A program made the translations under genes and the position numbers. Positions 19,121 through 26,542 of a DNA stretch of 60,161 bases are shown here, in pieces. Every line of letters starts with the position of its first letter. Within the stretch, counting starts at the first letter, position 1. The stretch spans positions 1 through 60,161 of the forward strand of contig DASWMI010000118.1 of NCBI GenBank assembly GCA_036399835.1, read 5' to 3'. The notes beneath the pieces are model-generated. The model was not told where the DNA came from. It did not search any database and saw only the letters and a list, made by a program, of their open reading frames with translations. The DNA is from DASYML01 sp036399835 (lineage in GTDB: Bacteria > Acidobacteriota > Blastocatellia > Pyrinomonadales > Pyrinomonadaceae).

Positions 19121-19822
19121 TTAACTAAAGAGCGGCATCTTCGCGCCGCATTCGGGGCAAAACTTCGTGGGGTTTTCGGGTTGGTGTCCGCAGCCTGCGC
19201 AGGTCGCGCGCGCGGGCTTGGTGGGCGTGCCGCACTCAGGACAGAACTTGGCTTTGCCCGTCTCGCTTCCGCAATTACTGCACGCCGAAGCCGAGGCCGG
19301 AGCATTCTGCGCGGGCGGCGCAGGCGCTTTGACGTAAGCCTCCGCGCTCATATCAATCTTCGAGACGTAATCGGTCTGGCGAGCCTTTTCATCTAGCTGC
19401 TCGCGCGCGGCGTTGGCTTTAGCTTGCGCGTGCGATGAAGCCAGCTCCTCCTGGTAATCCGGCGCGCATTCTTCACATTGTCCGGCCTGAGCGTTCCAGC
19501 AAACTTCCGGGCAGACCCACCTGCCGCAGCGCGAGCATTGATGAAAATGCTGCTTGCCTTCCTCTACGGCCTGCTGCAAAGCCTTGTCGTGAGCAGAGCC
19601 GCCGACGGCCCGCTGCACTTCGTAGGCGGAGTTTCCGGCGGAGCTGGCCCAACCGCCGAAAAGGTCTCCGGCAGCGCGCAGGAGCGAGCCAGCCGTGCCG
19701 AGCGTTGAGGCCTGGAAGCGCGACATATATCCGTTGCCGCACTTGTCGCAGTGAAACTTAAACTGGAAACCGCGATCGGTCGAAAGGTCTTCGTAATTGT
19801 TGACGAACTGGATGAGAGCCAT
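19121..19822 (-). CDS. multi-zinc-ribbon protein of unknown function
   Basis: The 233-residue protein is rich in paired cysteines. It has an N-terminal CDKCG knuckle, a central CSRCGRW...CPEVCW...CEEC cluster, and three C-terminal treble-clef or zinc-ribbon pairs (CSNCG/CPECG, CAGCG/CPECG). Between them lie a Gly/Ala/Ser-rich hydrophobic segment (about residues 40-70) and a charged helix (about 130-155). At least seven CxxC pairs suggest three or more bound zinc ions. Such proteins scaffold proteins or RNA, but no role can be assigned. It has no signal peptide. Confidence 0.75.
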   Translation of the reverse strand: MALIQFVNNYEDLSTDRGFQFKFHCDKCGNGYMSRFQASTLGTAGSLLRAAGDLFGGWASSAGNSAYEVQRAVGGSAHDKALQQAVEEGKQHFHQCSRCGRWVCPEVCWNAQAGQCEECAPDYQEELASSHAQAKANAAREQLDEKARQTDYVSKIDMSAEAYVKAPAPPAQNAPASASACSNCGSETGKAKFCPECGTPTKPARATCAGCGHQPENPTKFCPECGAKMPLFS

Positions 19823-19979
19823 GCTTGCATCTCCTCAAAAACAAGTAATCAGTGATAAGCGATGAGACAATCCGCGAGCCTTGTGCCCGACCCTCAAGGG
19901 CGAGCGCGACAGAGCATAAGATAACAATTCGGTTTTCTCTTGTCACCCATTCTCTTAATCGCGTTTCTCTCATCAATCG

Positions 19980-20804
19980 TTACTGGTTTTTTGCTTCCTG
20001 CCAGAGCGCCTCCATCTCTTCGAGCGTGGCCGTTTCGAGCGAGCGCCCACGCGCCGCAAGCTGCCGCTCGATGTGTAGAAAGCGGCGACGAAACTTACGA
20101 TTGGTGACTTTCAAGGCCGCTTCAGGCTCGACCTGCAAGTGGCGCGCGATATTCGTCAGGGCGAAAAGCACATCGCCCATCTCTTCACGCACGCGCAACT
20201 GGTCCACCTCACTTGAGGATGCGGCATGCTCTTTGATCGCCAAGCGCAGCTCGTCCAACTCTTCGTGAAGCTTGTCGAAGATGTCTTCGATGCGCTGCCA
20301 GTCAAAGCCCACGCGCGCGGCCTTGGTCGAAAGCTGGTATGCCTCCATCAGCGCGGGGAGCTTCGCGGAAACCCCTTCGAGGAGCGAAGCAAACTGCTCG
20401 CTAGGCGTCTCTTTTCCCGCCGCGCGCTTTTCTTCTGCCTTGATCGCTTCCCAGTTTTTCAAGACCTCCGCGGTATCGTCGGCGCGCACATCGCTAAAGA
20501 CATGCGGGTGACGGCGGACCATCTTGCTGTGCACTGTGTCCGTCACGTCTTCAATCGTAAACTCGCCGCGCTCCTTCGCCACCTGCGCGTAAAAGACTAT
20601 TTGAAAGAGCAGGTCGCCCAGCTCGTCGCGCAGCTCAAGGGGCTTGCCGCCGCGCGCCTCCTCGACCGCCTCGAAAGCCTCGTAAGCCTCTTCGAGCAGC
20701 ATCGGGGCGAGCGTCTCGTAAGTCTGCTCCCTATCCCACGGACACCCTTCGGGCGAGCGCAAGCGTGCCATCAGAGCGACCAGATCATTGAATGTAGCAG
20801 CCAT
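19980..20804 (-). CDS. mazG: nucleoside triphosphate pyrophosphohydrolase
   Basis: The 274-residue protein has the two tandem MazG domains of the full-length enzyme. The first contains LLEEAYEAFEAV and RDELGDLLFQIV, and the second contains REEMGDVLFAL; these acidic helices bind Mg2+. It hydrolyses NTPs, including damaged or non-canonical ones, to NMP plus pyrophosphate, and lowers (p)ppGpp-related stress in E. coli. The N-terminus has the usual SPEGCPWDREQT. It is convergent with nothing and stands as a single leftward gene. Confidence 0.93.
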   Translation of the reverse strand: MAATFNDLVALMARLRSPEGCPWDREQTYETLAPMLLEEAYEAFEAVEEARGGKPLELRDELGDLLFQIVFYAQVAKERGEFTIEDVTDTVHSKMVRRHPHVFSDVRADDTAEVLKNWEAIKAEEKRAAGKETPSEQFASLLEGVSAKLPALMEAYQLSTKAARVGFDWQRIEDIFDKLHEELDELRLAIKEHAASSSEVDQLRVREEMGDVLFALTNIARHLQVEPEAALKVTNRKFRRRFLHIERQLAARGRSLETATLEEMEALWQEAKNQ

Positions 20805-21022
20805 ATATTTTGGTCCGGAATTTGAAATTGTAAGCCACAGAGTCTAAGGCTTCGGGTCCAATCTTCCAAGCCCTGCGAGCGTTCCTCAAACCTGTACGCA
20901 CAGACTTTGGACTTTGGACTGAAAGAGGTGCTACCATCGCTCCAAGTGATTTTTATAGTTCAACTCCAAACGCGCGGCCTCGCTCTCGCAAGAGATGTCG
21001 CTGCGCCTTCAGATGGTTTACC

Positions 21023-21655
21023 ATGAGCGAAGAGAAACCGGTTTTTAAAGTCACAGACAGACGCCTCTTTAACGCCGACGGCTCGCCGCGAGAAATTGAA
21101 CGCGAAGAGACGCCGCCGCCCGCAGTCGTCCCCGAAACAACCTCCGCGCCACACGCCGAGACGGCAGATGCTGCCGCCGTGCTCTCCGGTGCTGCGACCG
21201 CAGACGCATCAGGGGGCGCAGGCACACAGGAGGCCGCCGCCGCAAGCACGCGTGCGGCTGCGACGGGCGCGAGCGCCGCTGCTCCTCCCGCCGACCAGCC
21301 GTCGGACGAGCCGCTCGAAGAGGATTATATCGGCGCGGAGATGCCGGGCGCAGACGACCCCGCGAGCTTTATCAATTTCCTGATGTCCATCGCCTCGAAC
21401 GCGGCTTCGGCGCTCGGCATGATGGAGCATCCGGTGACGGGCCAGCGCGGCGTGGACCTCGAACTCGCCAAACACTGGATTGATGTGCTCGGCATGTTGC
21501 AACACAAGACGCAGGGCAATCTTGTAGCGCAGGAAAAGCAGATTTTTGAAGGACTCCTGGCAGACCTGCGTATGCAGTATGTCGCGCTCACCACAGCGCC
21601 GCGCCCCACCAGCCCGCGCGGCTTCACGGGCCGAGACATCCTCGGCGGGAAATAA
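21023..21655 (+). CDS. DUF1844 protein with Ala-rich linker
   Basis: The 210-residue protein has a short conserved N-terminus (EEKPVFKVTDRRLFNADG), about 75 residues of low-complexity Ala/Pro/Thr/Ser, and a C-terminal DUF1844 domain. That domain contains FINFLMSIASNAASALG and DLELAKHWIDVLGML. DUF1844 is common in Acidobacteriota and other phyla and has no known function. No signal peptide or membrane segment is clear. The repeat hairpin at 21656-21742 begins right at its stop codon and fills the whole gap to the next gene. Confidence 0.8.
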   Translation: MSEEKPVFKVTDRRLFNADGSPREIEREETPPPAVVPETTSAPHAETADAAAVLSGAATADASGGAGTQEAAAASTRAAATGASAAAPPADQPSDEPLEEDYIGAEMPGADDPASFINFLMSIASNAASALGMMEHPVTGQRGVDLELAKHWIDVLGMLQHKTQGNLVAQEKQIFEGLLADLRMQYVALTTAPRPTSPRGFTGRDILGGK

Positions 21656-21742
21656 AGTCTGGAGTCAAAGAGTCCGAGAGTCAGAAGAAAAAGAGCTTTT
21701 GGCCTTTGACTCCAGACTCCGGACTCCAGACTCCAGACTCCT
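21656..21742. repeat. intergenic hairpin repeat, family A copy 1
   Basis: Imperfect 7-bp units (GACTCCA/GACTCCG and complements) form two long arms around an A-rich loop containing GCTTTTGGCCTTTGAC. It starts at the DUF1844 stop codon and ends on the base before the next ATG. An inverted relative with the same loop core lies at 34970-35065. Confidence 0.75.
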
Positions 21743-22510
21743 ATGAAATTGACTTTTCTCGGCACGGGGACTTCGACGGGCGTGCCTTCCATTGGCTGCG
21801 AGTGCGAGACGTGCAGTTCCGATGACCCGCGCGACAAGCGGCTGCGCGTCTCCATCCTCGTAGAGCACGGCGGGCAGACTGTGCTCGTGGACACTTCTTC
21901 GGATTTTCGCCAGCAGGCGCTACGCCACAAAATCAACTGGCTCGACGCCGTGCTTATCACGCACTGTCACGCCGACCACATCTTCGGCCTGGACGATATA
22001 CGCCCGCTCAACTTTCGCCACGGCGCGCTCGGCCTCTACGCCAACGAGCGAGCCTGGAAAGACATACGCCGCATCTTCCAGTACATCTTCGAGCCTTCGC
22101 ATTACGGCGGCGGGCTGCCGCAGGTTCTGGCCCACACGGTCACGCCCGGCGCTTCCTTCTGTCTTGGTCCAGAACTGCACATCACCCCGCTCGAAGTCAT
22201 ACACGGGCGTCTGCCCGTCATCGCCTATCGCTTTAATGACTTTGCTTACGCGACCGATTTAAGCCTGATTCCGCCGCAGACGATGGAGGCTCTGCGCGGA
22301 CTTGACGTGCTCGTGCTCGACTGCCTGCGCTTCACGGAGCACCCGACGCATCTCTGGGTCGCGCGCGCCCTCGAATATATAGAAGAATTGAAGCCGCGCC
22401 GCGCGTACCTGACGCACATCGCACACGACATTAAATATGCGCGCGATGCTGAACGCTTACCGCGCGGCGTCGAATTCGCATACGACGGATTGGAAATAAG
22501 TGATGAGTGA
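21743..22510 (+). CDS. MBL-fold metallo-hydrolase (PhnP-like)
   Basis: The 255-residue protein is a metallo-beta-lactamase-fold hydrolase with the metal motif THCHADHIFGLDD. It has an N-terminal Cys/Gly loop (GVPSIGCECETC) typical of PhnP-type phosphodiesterases. His in VIHGR, Asp in DCLR and His in THIAHD complete the likely metal sites. It would cleave a cyclic or diester phosphate; the substrate is unknown. No Shine-Dalgarno sequence precedes the ATG at 21743, because the family A hairpin abuts it. Its last codons (ISDE, stop) are formed by another hairpin repeat. Confidence 0.85.
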   Translation: MKLTFLGTGTSTGVPSIGCECETCSSDDPRDKRLRVSILVEHGGQTVLVDTSSDFRQQALRHKINWLDAVLITHCHADHIFGLDDIRPLNFRHGALGLYANERAWKDIRRIFQYIFEPSHYGGGLPQVLAHTVTPGASFCLGPELHITPLEVIHGRLPVIAYRFNDFAYATDLSLIPPQTMEALRGLDVLVLDCLRFTEHPTHLWVARALEYIEELKPRRAYLTHIAHDIKYARDAERLPRGVEFAYDGLEISDE

Positions 22511-22628
22511 TGAATGATGAAAGGGAAGCTCATGGTCAATCTTCAATCGTCACTGGAAAATTGCTCTTGACGTTTGAAGGTTGACGAATCGCTGCTTTCT
22601 CATCACTCATCACTCATCGCTCATCACT
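22498..22628. repeat. nested intergenic inverted repeats, family C
   Basis: The outer arms are AAGTGATGAGTGATGAATGA-type sequence (22498-22521) and TCATCACT units (22600-22628). An inner pair, GTCAATCTTCAATCGTCA (22535-22552) and its 16-of-18 complement (22568-22585), is nested inside. The left arm supplies the stop codon of the MBL gene, and the right arm ends 3 bases before the ribF ATG. Confidence 0.7.
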
Positions 22629-22631
22629 TTT

Positions 22632-23585
22632 ATGCGTTTATTTCATGGAGCTGACAACGCGGAGGTTGCGCGTCCGACCGTTTTGACGCTCGGCGTCTTT
22701 GACGGTCTGCATCTGGGCCATCAACTGATTATGCGCACGGTTGTCGAGCGCGCGCGCAGGCTCGAAGCCGTCCCGACCGTGATTACTTTCGACCCGCACC
22801 CGCGAGCAGTTCTGCATCCGGAATCCGCCCCGCCGCTACTGCAAACCTTCGACCAGAAAATCGAGGCGCTCGGCGTGCTCGGCATCCGGCAGGCGATTGT
22901 CATCCACTTTACCAGAGAGTTTGCGCGAGTCGGGGCGGAAGACTTTCTGCGCGATGTCGTGCGCGAACGTTTGCAGGCGAGGGAAGTCTACCTGGGTCGC
23001 GGCTTTGCCTTCGGGCATCATCGAGAGGGCAACATAGAGCTGCTGCGGCGTGTCAGTAATGAGCTTGGCTTTCATGCTGATGAAGTGCCGGAAGTTCAGT
23101 TGCGCGGGCAGCGCATCAGCTCAAGCAGGATTCGACAGCTTCTCTCGGAAGGGCGAGTCAACCTTGCGCGCAGCATGTTGGGCCGCCCTTATGGTGTCGA
23201 GGGGCGCGTCGTGAGAGGACAGGAAAGAGGGCGCACGCTGGGCTTCCCGACGGCCAACCTGCGCCCGCAAAATCGCGTCATACCCCGTCGGGGCGTTTAC
23301 GTGACGGCAACTTTGATTGAAGGCGCATGGCGGCGCAGCATCACCAACGTGGGCACGCGCCCCACCTTTGAAAGCGATGCGGAACCTTCCGTTGAAACAT
23401 TCGTTATAGATTGGGCCGGAGACCTCTACGGCGATGTCGTGCGCGTGCGCTTTCTGCATCGCCTGCGCGACGAGAGAAAGTTTGACTCCGTAGAGGATTT
23501 GAAAAGGCAGATTGAGCAGGACTCGAAACGCGCCCGTCAATATTTCGAGCGGCGCGGCGTGCGACACACGTTAGCGATAGTTTAG
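22632..23585 (+). CDS. ribF: bifunctional riboflavin kinase/FAD synthetase
   Basis: The 317-residue protein has an N-terminal FMN adenylyltransferase domain. It carries the HxGH-type motif GVFDGLHLGHQ, the segment GRGFAFG, and ISSSRIR. The C-terminal riboflavin kinase domain has GRTLGFPTANL and the catalytic Glu region SVETFVID. It turns riboflavin into FMN and then FAD in the cytoplasm. The frame opens upstream inside repeat DNA, but the family starts at the ATG at 22632. No Shine-Dalgarno sequence is visible, since the CATCACT repeat reaches to within 3 bases of the start. Confidence 0.94.
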   Translation: MRLFHGADNAEVARPTVLTLGVFDGLHLGHQLIMRTVVERARRLEAVPTVITFDPHPRAVLHPESAPPLLQTFDQKIEALGVLGIRQAIVIHFTREFARVGAEDFLRDVVRERLQAREVYLGRGFAFGHHREGNIELLRRVSNELGFHADEVPEVQLRGQRISSSRIRQLLSEGRVNLARSMLGRPYGVEGRVVRGQERGRTLGFPTANLRPQNRVIPRRGVYVTATLIEGAWRRSITNVGTRPTFESDAEPSVETFVIDWAGDLYGDVVRVRFLHRLRDERKFDSVEDLKRQIEQDSKRARQYFERRGVRHTLAIV

Positions 23586-23645
23586 CGTCAGAATAATCCT
23601 GCTTTCAGCAAAGGATAGCGATAAAGTTTATCTAAAAAATTGATT

Positions 23646-25418
23646 ATGGCGGCAGCAACCGAACAGAACGAGGCCCTCAGCCTGCGCGATGAGCATGACA
23701 GGCCAGCGAGCCGGACCAACGGGAGCGAGAGCGACGGCAGTGAAGTGGGCAGCAGTTCTCTTGTGAAGACTCAGATGGCCGTCGGCGCGGAGCAACTGGT
23801 CCTACTCTCCGGCACGCACCCGGAAGTGGACCAGATAAATACCGAAACTCTCAAGAACCAGGGCTTGCGCGGCTGGCTGCGACTCTTCAAGATCGGGCGC
23901 GTGCTCGGCATGCTCTCGCTCTATCTCTATCTTGACGGCTACGAGATACGCTCGAACTTCTACCGCCGTATGGCCGCGCGCCTGCGTCAAGAAGCCAGAG
24001 CGCGCGGGCGTGTGGCGCACTTTCAGGAGTGGAGCCGCGATCTGGACCGGCGCGTGCTCGATAAACTAACTCGCGCTCTGCGTTTCATAGTCTTTCGCGG
24101 CGCGGAAGGGACTCGGAATAAAGAGGCACGACAGGAGCGGCAGGCCGTCTGGCTCAAAGAAAGACTGATCGCGCTTGGACCAACCTTTATCAAGATCGGC
24201 CAATCGCTCGGCACGCGCGGAGACCTCCTGCCGCTCTCTTATGTTAAAGAGCTGTCGAAACTACAGGACCAGGTTCCGCCGTTTCCTTCCGCGGAGGCTT
24301 ACGCGCGCATCGAAGCGGAGCTGGGCCGCACACTTCAAGAGGCTTACGCGGAGATAGATGCCGAGCCGATTGCCGCCGCCTCTTTGGGCCAGGTTTACCG
24401 CGCGCGGCTGCACACGGGCCAGGAAGTAGCCATCAAAGTCCAGCGCCCGAATCTGGCGAAGATTGTCAGCTTTGACATCGCCGTCCTGCGCGAGCTGGTC
24501 CGGCTCATCAATCGCTTTCTCCCGCAGGCCAACCAGAACGCCGACTGGCAGGGTATGCTGCAAGAGTTTGCCGAGACCATCTTTGAAGAGATGGACTATG
24601 TGCAGGAAGGGCGCAACGCAGACCGCTTCCGCGAGCATTTCAAAGGCTGGCGCGCCGTCCGTGTGCCGAAAATCTACTGGTCGCACACGTCGCGGCATGT
24701 GCTCACGATGGAGTTCATACGCGGCACGAAGGTCACGGACCTGGACCAGCTTCGCGCGCGTCGCATCTCGCCGCTCAAGGTCAATCGCCTGCTCATTCGC
24801 ACCTATCTCAAGCAGCTTCTCGAAGACGGCTTCTTTCACGCAGACCCGCATCCGGGCAACCTCCTCGTGATGGACACAGGACACCTCGCCTTCTTCGATT
24901 TCGGCATGACGGGCAGGATTACGCAGCGCCTACAGGCCCTGATGATTGACGCCTTCTTTCATGTCGTCGAGCGAGACGTGCGCGGGCTGTCGCAGGATTT
25001 AATCAATCTCAATTTTCTCAAGCCCGGCGTAGACCCTGAAACGGTCCGCCCCGTCGTCGAAGGCTTGTTCAAGCATTACCTCAATCTCAAGCTGGGCGAA
25101 GTCAATTTCAAAGAGCTGACCTATGATCTGGCCGAAGTGATGTACGAATATCCTTTTCGCCTGCCCGCCAACTTCACCTACATCATGCGCGCGCTGATGA
25201 CGCTCGAAGGCATAGGCATCGTGACAGACCCTGAATTCAGCTTCTTCGACACGGCCAAGCCCTTCGCCAAAGAGTTCATGCTGCGCCGCGAAGGCAAGCA
25301 TTTCCGCAAGCTGATTATAGACAAGCTGACGGGACGCACAGAGGGCGCAGGGCGCGTCGAATGGGCCAAGATGTGGAAGCTGGCGAAGATGGCCGCCAAG
25401 ATGTATCTGGACAAATAA
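23646..25418 (+). CDS. ABC1/UbiB-family atypical kinase
   Basis: The 590-residue protein has a disordered N-terminus of about 75 residues. The ABC1 kinase core has the diagnostic KxGQ motif (KIGQSLGTRGDLLP), an Ala-rich nucleotide loop (AAASLGQVYRA), VAIKVQRP, the catalytic HADPHPGN and the DFG motif (FFDFGMTG). Members support quinone biosynthesis or lipid traffic and act as ATPases at membranes. I chose the ATG at 23646; a TTG at 23640 is the longer option. Its last seven codons (KMYLDK, stop) are repeated 599 bases downstream, after a toxin-antitoxin pair. Confidence 0.9.
   Translation: MAAATEQNEALSLRDEHDRPASRTNGSESDGSEVGSSSLVKTQMAVGAEQLVLLSGTHPEVDQINTETLKNQGLRGWLRLFKIGRVLGMLSLYLYLDGYEIRSNFYRRMAARLRQEARARGRVAHFQEWSRDLDRRVLDKLTRALRFIVFRGAEGTRNKEARQERQAVWLKERLIALGPTFIKIGQSLGTRGDLLPLSYVKELSKLQDQVPPFPSAEAYARIEAELGRTLQEAYAEIDAEPIAAASLGQVYRARLHTGQEVAIKVQRPNLAKIVSFDIAVLRELVRLINRFLPQANQNADWQGMLQEFAETIFEEMDYVQEGRNADRFREHFKGWRAVRVPKIYWSHTSRHVLTMEFIRGTKVTDLDQLRARRISPLKVNRLLIRTYLKQLLEDGFFHADPHPGNLLVMDTGHLAFFDFGMTGRITQRLQALMIDAFFHVVERDVRGLSQDLINLNFLKPGVDPETVRPVVEGLFKHYLNLKLGEVNFKELTYDLAEVMYEYPFRLPANFTYIMRALMTLEGIGIVTDPEFSFFDTAKPFAKEFMLRREGKHFRKLIIDKLTGRTEGAGRVEWAKMWKLAKMAAKMYLDK
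25398..25418 (+). repeat. 21-bp direct repeat at ABC1 3' end, copy 1
   Basis: This perfect 21-base segment starts AAGATGTATCTGGAC and ends with the ABC1 stop codon TAA. It recurs exactly at 25997-26017, and the two copies bracket the toxin-antitoxin genes. Confidence 0.9.
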
Positions 25419-25451
25419 GTTAGGGTAGAATAGCGACAAAGGAGCGCGCCT

Positions 25452-25655
25452 ATGCAAACGGTAACTATCTCTCAGATTGAAGAGCATCTACGCGACCTGC
25501 CGCCTGAGAAGCTCATGGCTGTCTATTATTTCGTTTCGTACCTCGCCAGGCAAAACGAAGATTCGGAAAGCTTTCAAACAATGCTGGCCTCTGAATCTGC
25601 ACTGAGTCGGGACTGGCAACTTTCCGAAGAGGATGCGGCATGGGCAAATTTGTAA
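25452..25655 (+). CDS. putative antitoxin of a PemK/MazF-type pair
   Basis: The 67-residue protein has an N-terminal half that looks helical (SQIEEHLRDLPPEKLMAVYYF) and an acidic tail (ESALSRDWQLSEEDAAWANL). This fits an antitoxin with a toxin-binding C-terminus. Its ATG at 25452 follows AAAGGAG at a good distance. It overlaps the toxin gene by 16 bases, the usual arrangement for a type II pair. The DNA is less GC-rich than the neighbours, which suggests transfer. The antitoxin would neutralise the toxin and may repress the operon. I infer the role mainly from context. Confidence 0.8.
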   Translation: MQTVTISQIEEHLRDLPPEKLMAVYYFVSYLARQNEDSESFQTMLASESALSRDWQLSEEDAAWANL

Positions 25656-25972
25656 AAGGCGAGGTTGTCGTTGTCCCATTCCCATTCTCTGATTTAAGTG
25701 CTGCCAAGCGGCGACCCGCCTTGGTCATTGCCTCGCTCCAAGGTAATGATGTGATCTTATGCCAGATTACGAGCAAGGCCATATCTGACAGCTATGCTGT
25801 CACCATCACAAACACTGATTTCATGGCCGGAAGCCTCCATCAAGAAAGCCATGTGCGTCCAAATCGGCTCTTTACAGCCGACTCGAACATCATCTTGTAT
25901 CGGGCAGGCGTACTGGACGCAAAGAAGATGCAGCAGATAATTGCAAAGATTATTCAGATTATAAATCCTTAA
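25640..25972 (+). CDS. type II toxin, PemK/MazF family endoribonuclease
   Basis: The 110-residue protein matches MazF/PemK. The N-terminal segment is KGEVVVVPFPFSDLSAAKRRPALVI, shown here as two parts: VVVVPFPFSD and KRRPALVI. Later motifs are ITSKA and the S1-loop-like SHVRPNRLFTAD. These toxins are sequence-specific endoribonucleases that stop growth when freed from the antitoxin. The codon usage and the lower GC content differ from the flanking genes. The gene lies between two copies of a 21-bp repeat derived from the ABC1 gene 3' end, so the pair looks like an inserted cassette. Confidence 0.88.
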   Translation: MGKFVKGEVVVVPFPFSDLSAAKRRPALVIASLQGNDVILCQITSKAISDSYAVTITNTDFMAGSLHQESHVRPNRLFTADSNIILYRAGVLDAKKMQQIIAKIIQIINP

Positions 25973-25996
25973 AGACCATGTCCAAGAGAGTGGACT

Positions 25997-26017
25997 AAGA
26001 TGTATCTGGACAAATAA
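25997..26017 (+). repeat. 21-bp direct repeat, copy 2
   Basis: This copy is identical to 25398-25418, including the TAA. The bases in front (CCAAGA..GTGGA at 25983-25995) also resemble the ABC1 gene (CCAAGATGTGGA near 25367-25378), so the duplicated segment was probably longer. Confidence 0.9.
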
Positions 26018-26132
26018 CTCTCCATTTAAATGACAATCAAGCGCCGTTTGCTTTTATCCGCTTGTTCTAATATAAAGGGCGCTCGCTTTACTGAAGGAAA
26101 ATTCGCCGAGGCGGTCCAGGTAGGCTAAAGCA

Positions 26133-26444
26133 GTGAATGAGAATTTAACTCACGAGAATTTCTCGCAAAATCTGAACACGAAATTTCTCTTGCACTACGG
26201 CGGCCAGAGTCCGATGGAGCTTGAGCTGATAGAAATTACGCAGCTCAAGCGTGCGCCCAGGCAGGAGATGTTCTCCATTCGTTTTCGCGGCCCGCTCGAC
26301 CCGCAGCTTCTCCAACGCACCTTCAGCCTTGAGCACGAACGGATGGGCGCGTTTGAGCTTTTTTTAGTCGCCATCAACAGGGACGAGGACGGCATGTATT
26401 ACGAGGCCGTCTTCAACTGGCTCAAAGAGAAAGAGAAAGCATAA
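26133..26444 (+). CDS. DUF6916-like protein
   Basis: The 103-residue protein starts at a GTG at 26133; the overlapping ATG at 26137 is out of frame and stops at once. The pattern LLHYGGQSPMELELIEI...FSIRFRGPL...TFSLEHERMG...FLVAI is that of a small beta-barrel family (DUF6916). Members are often found near phage-tail-like or carbohydrate genes. The function is unknown, and no signal peptide is visible. The downstream two-way terminator suggests a single-gene transcript. Confidence 0.65.
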   Translation: MNENLTHENFSQNLNTKFLLHYGGQSPMELELIEITQLKRAPRQEMFSIRFRGPLDPQLLQRTFSLEHERMGAFELFLVAINRDEDGMYYEAVFNWLKEKEKA

Positions 26445-26458
26445 AAGAAAAAGACTGG

Positions 26459-26520
26459 ACGCGGCCACGCGTGAACTGTAGAGCCTTTGTCTTTCATTCA
26501 CGCGCCGCCGCGTTTTCCTT
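26459..26520. terminator. bidirectional terminator
   Basis: ACGCGGCCACGCGTGAA and TTCACGCGCCGCCGCGT pair with two mismatches and are followed by TTTCCTTTC. It lies between the rightward DUF6916 gene and leftward cstA. Confidence 0.7.
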
Positions 26521-26542
26521 TCAATCCCTTATCTCTTACTTT

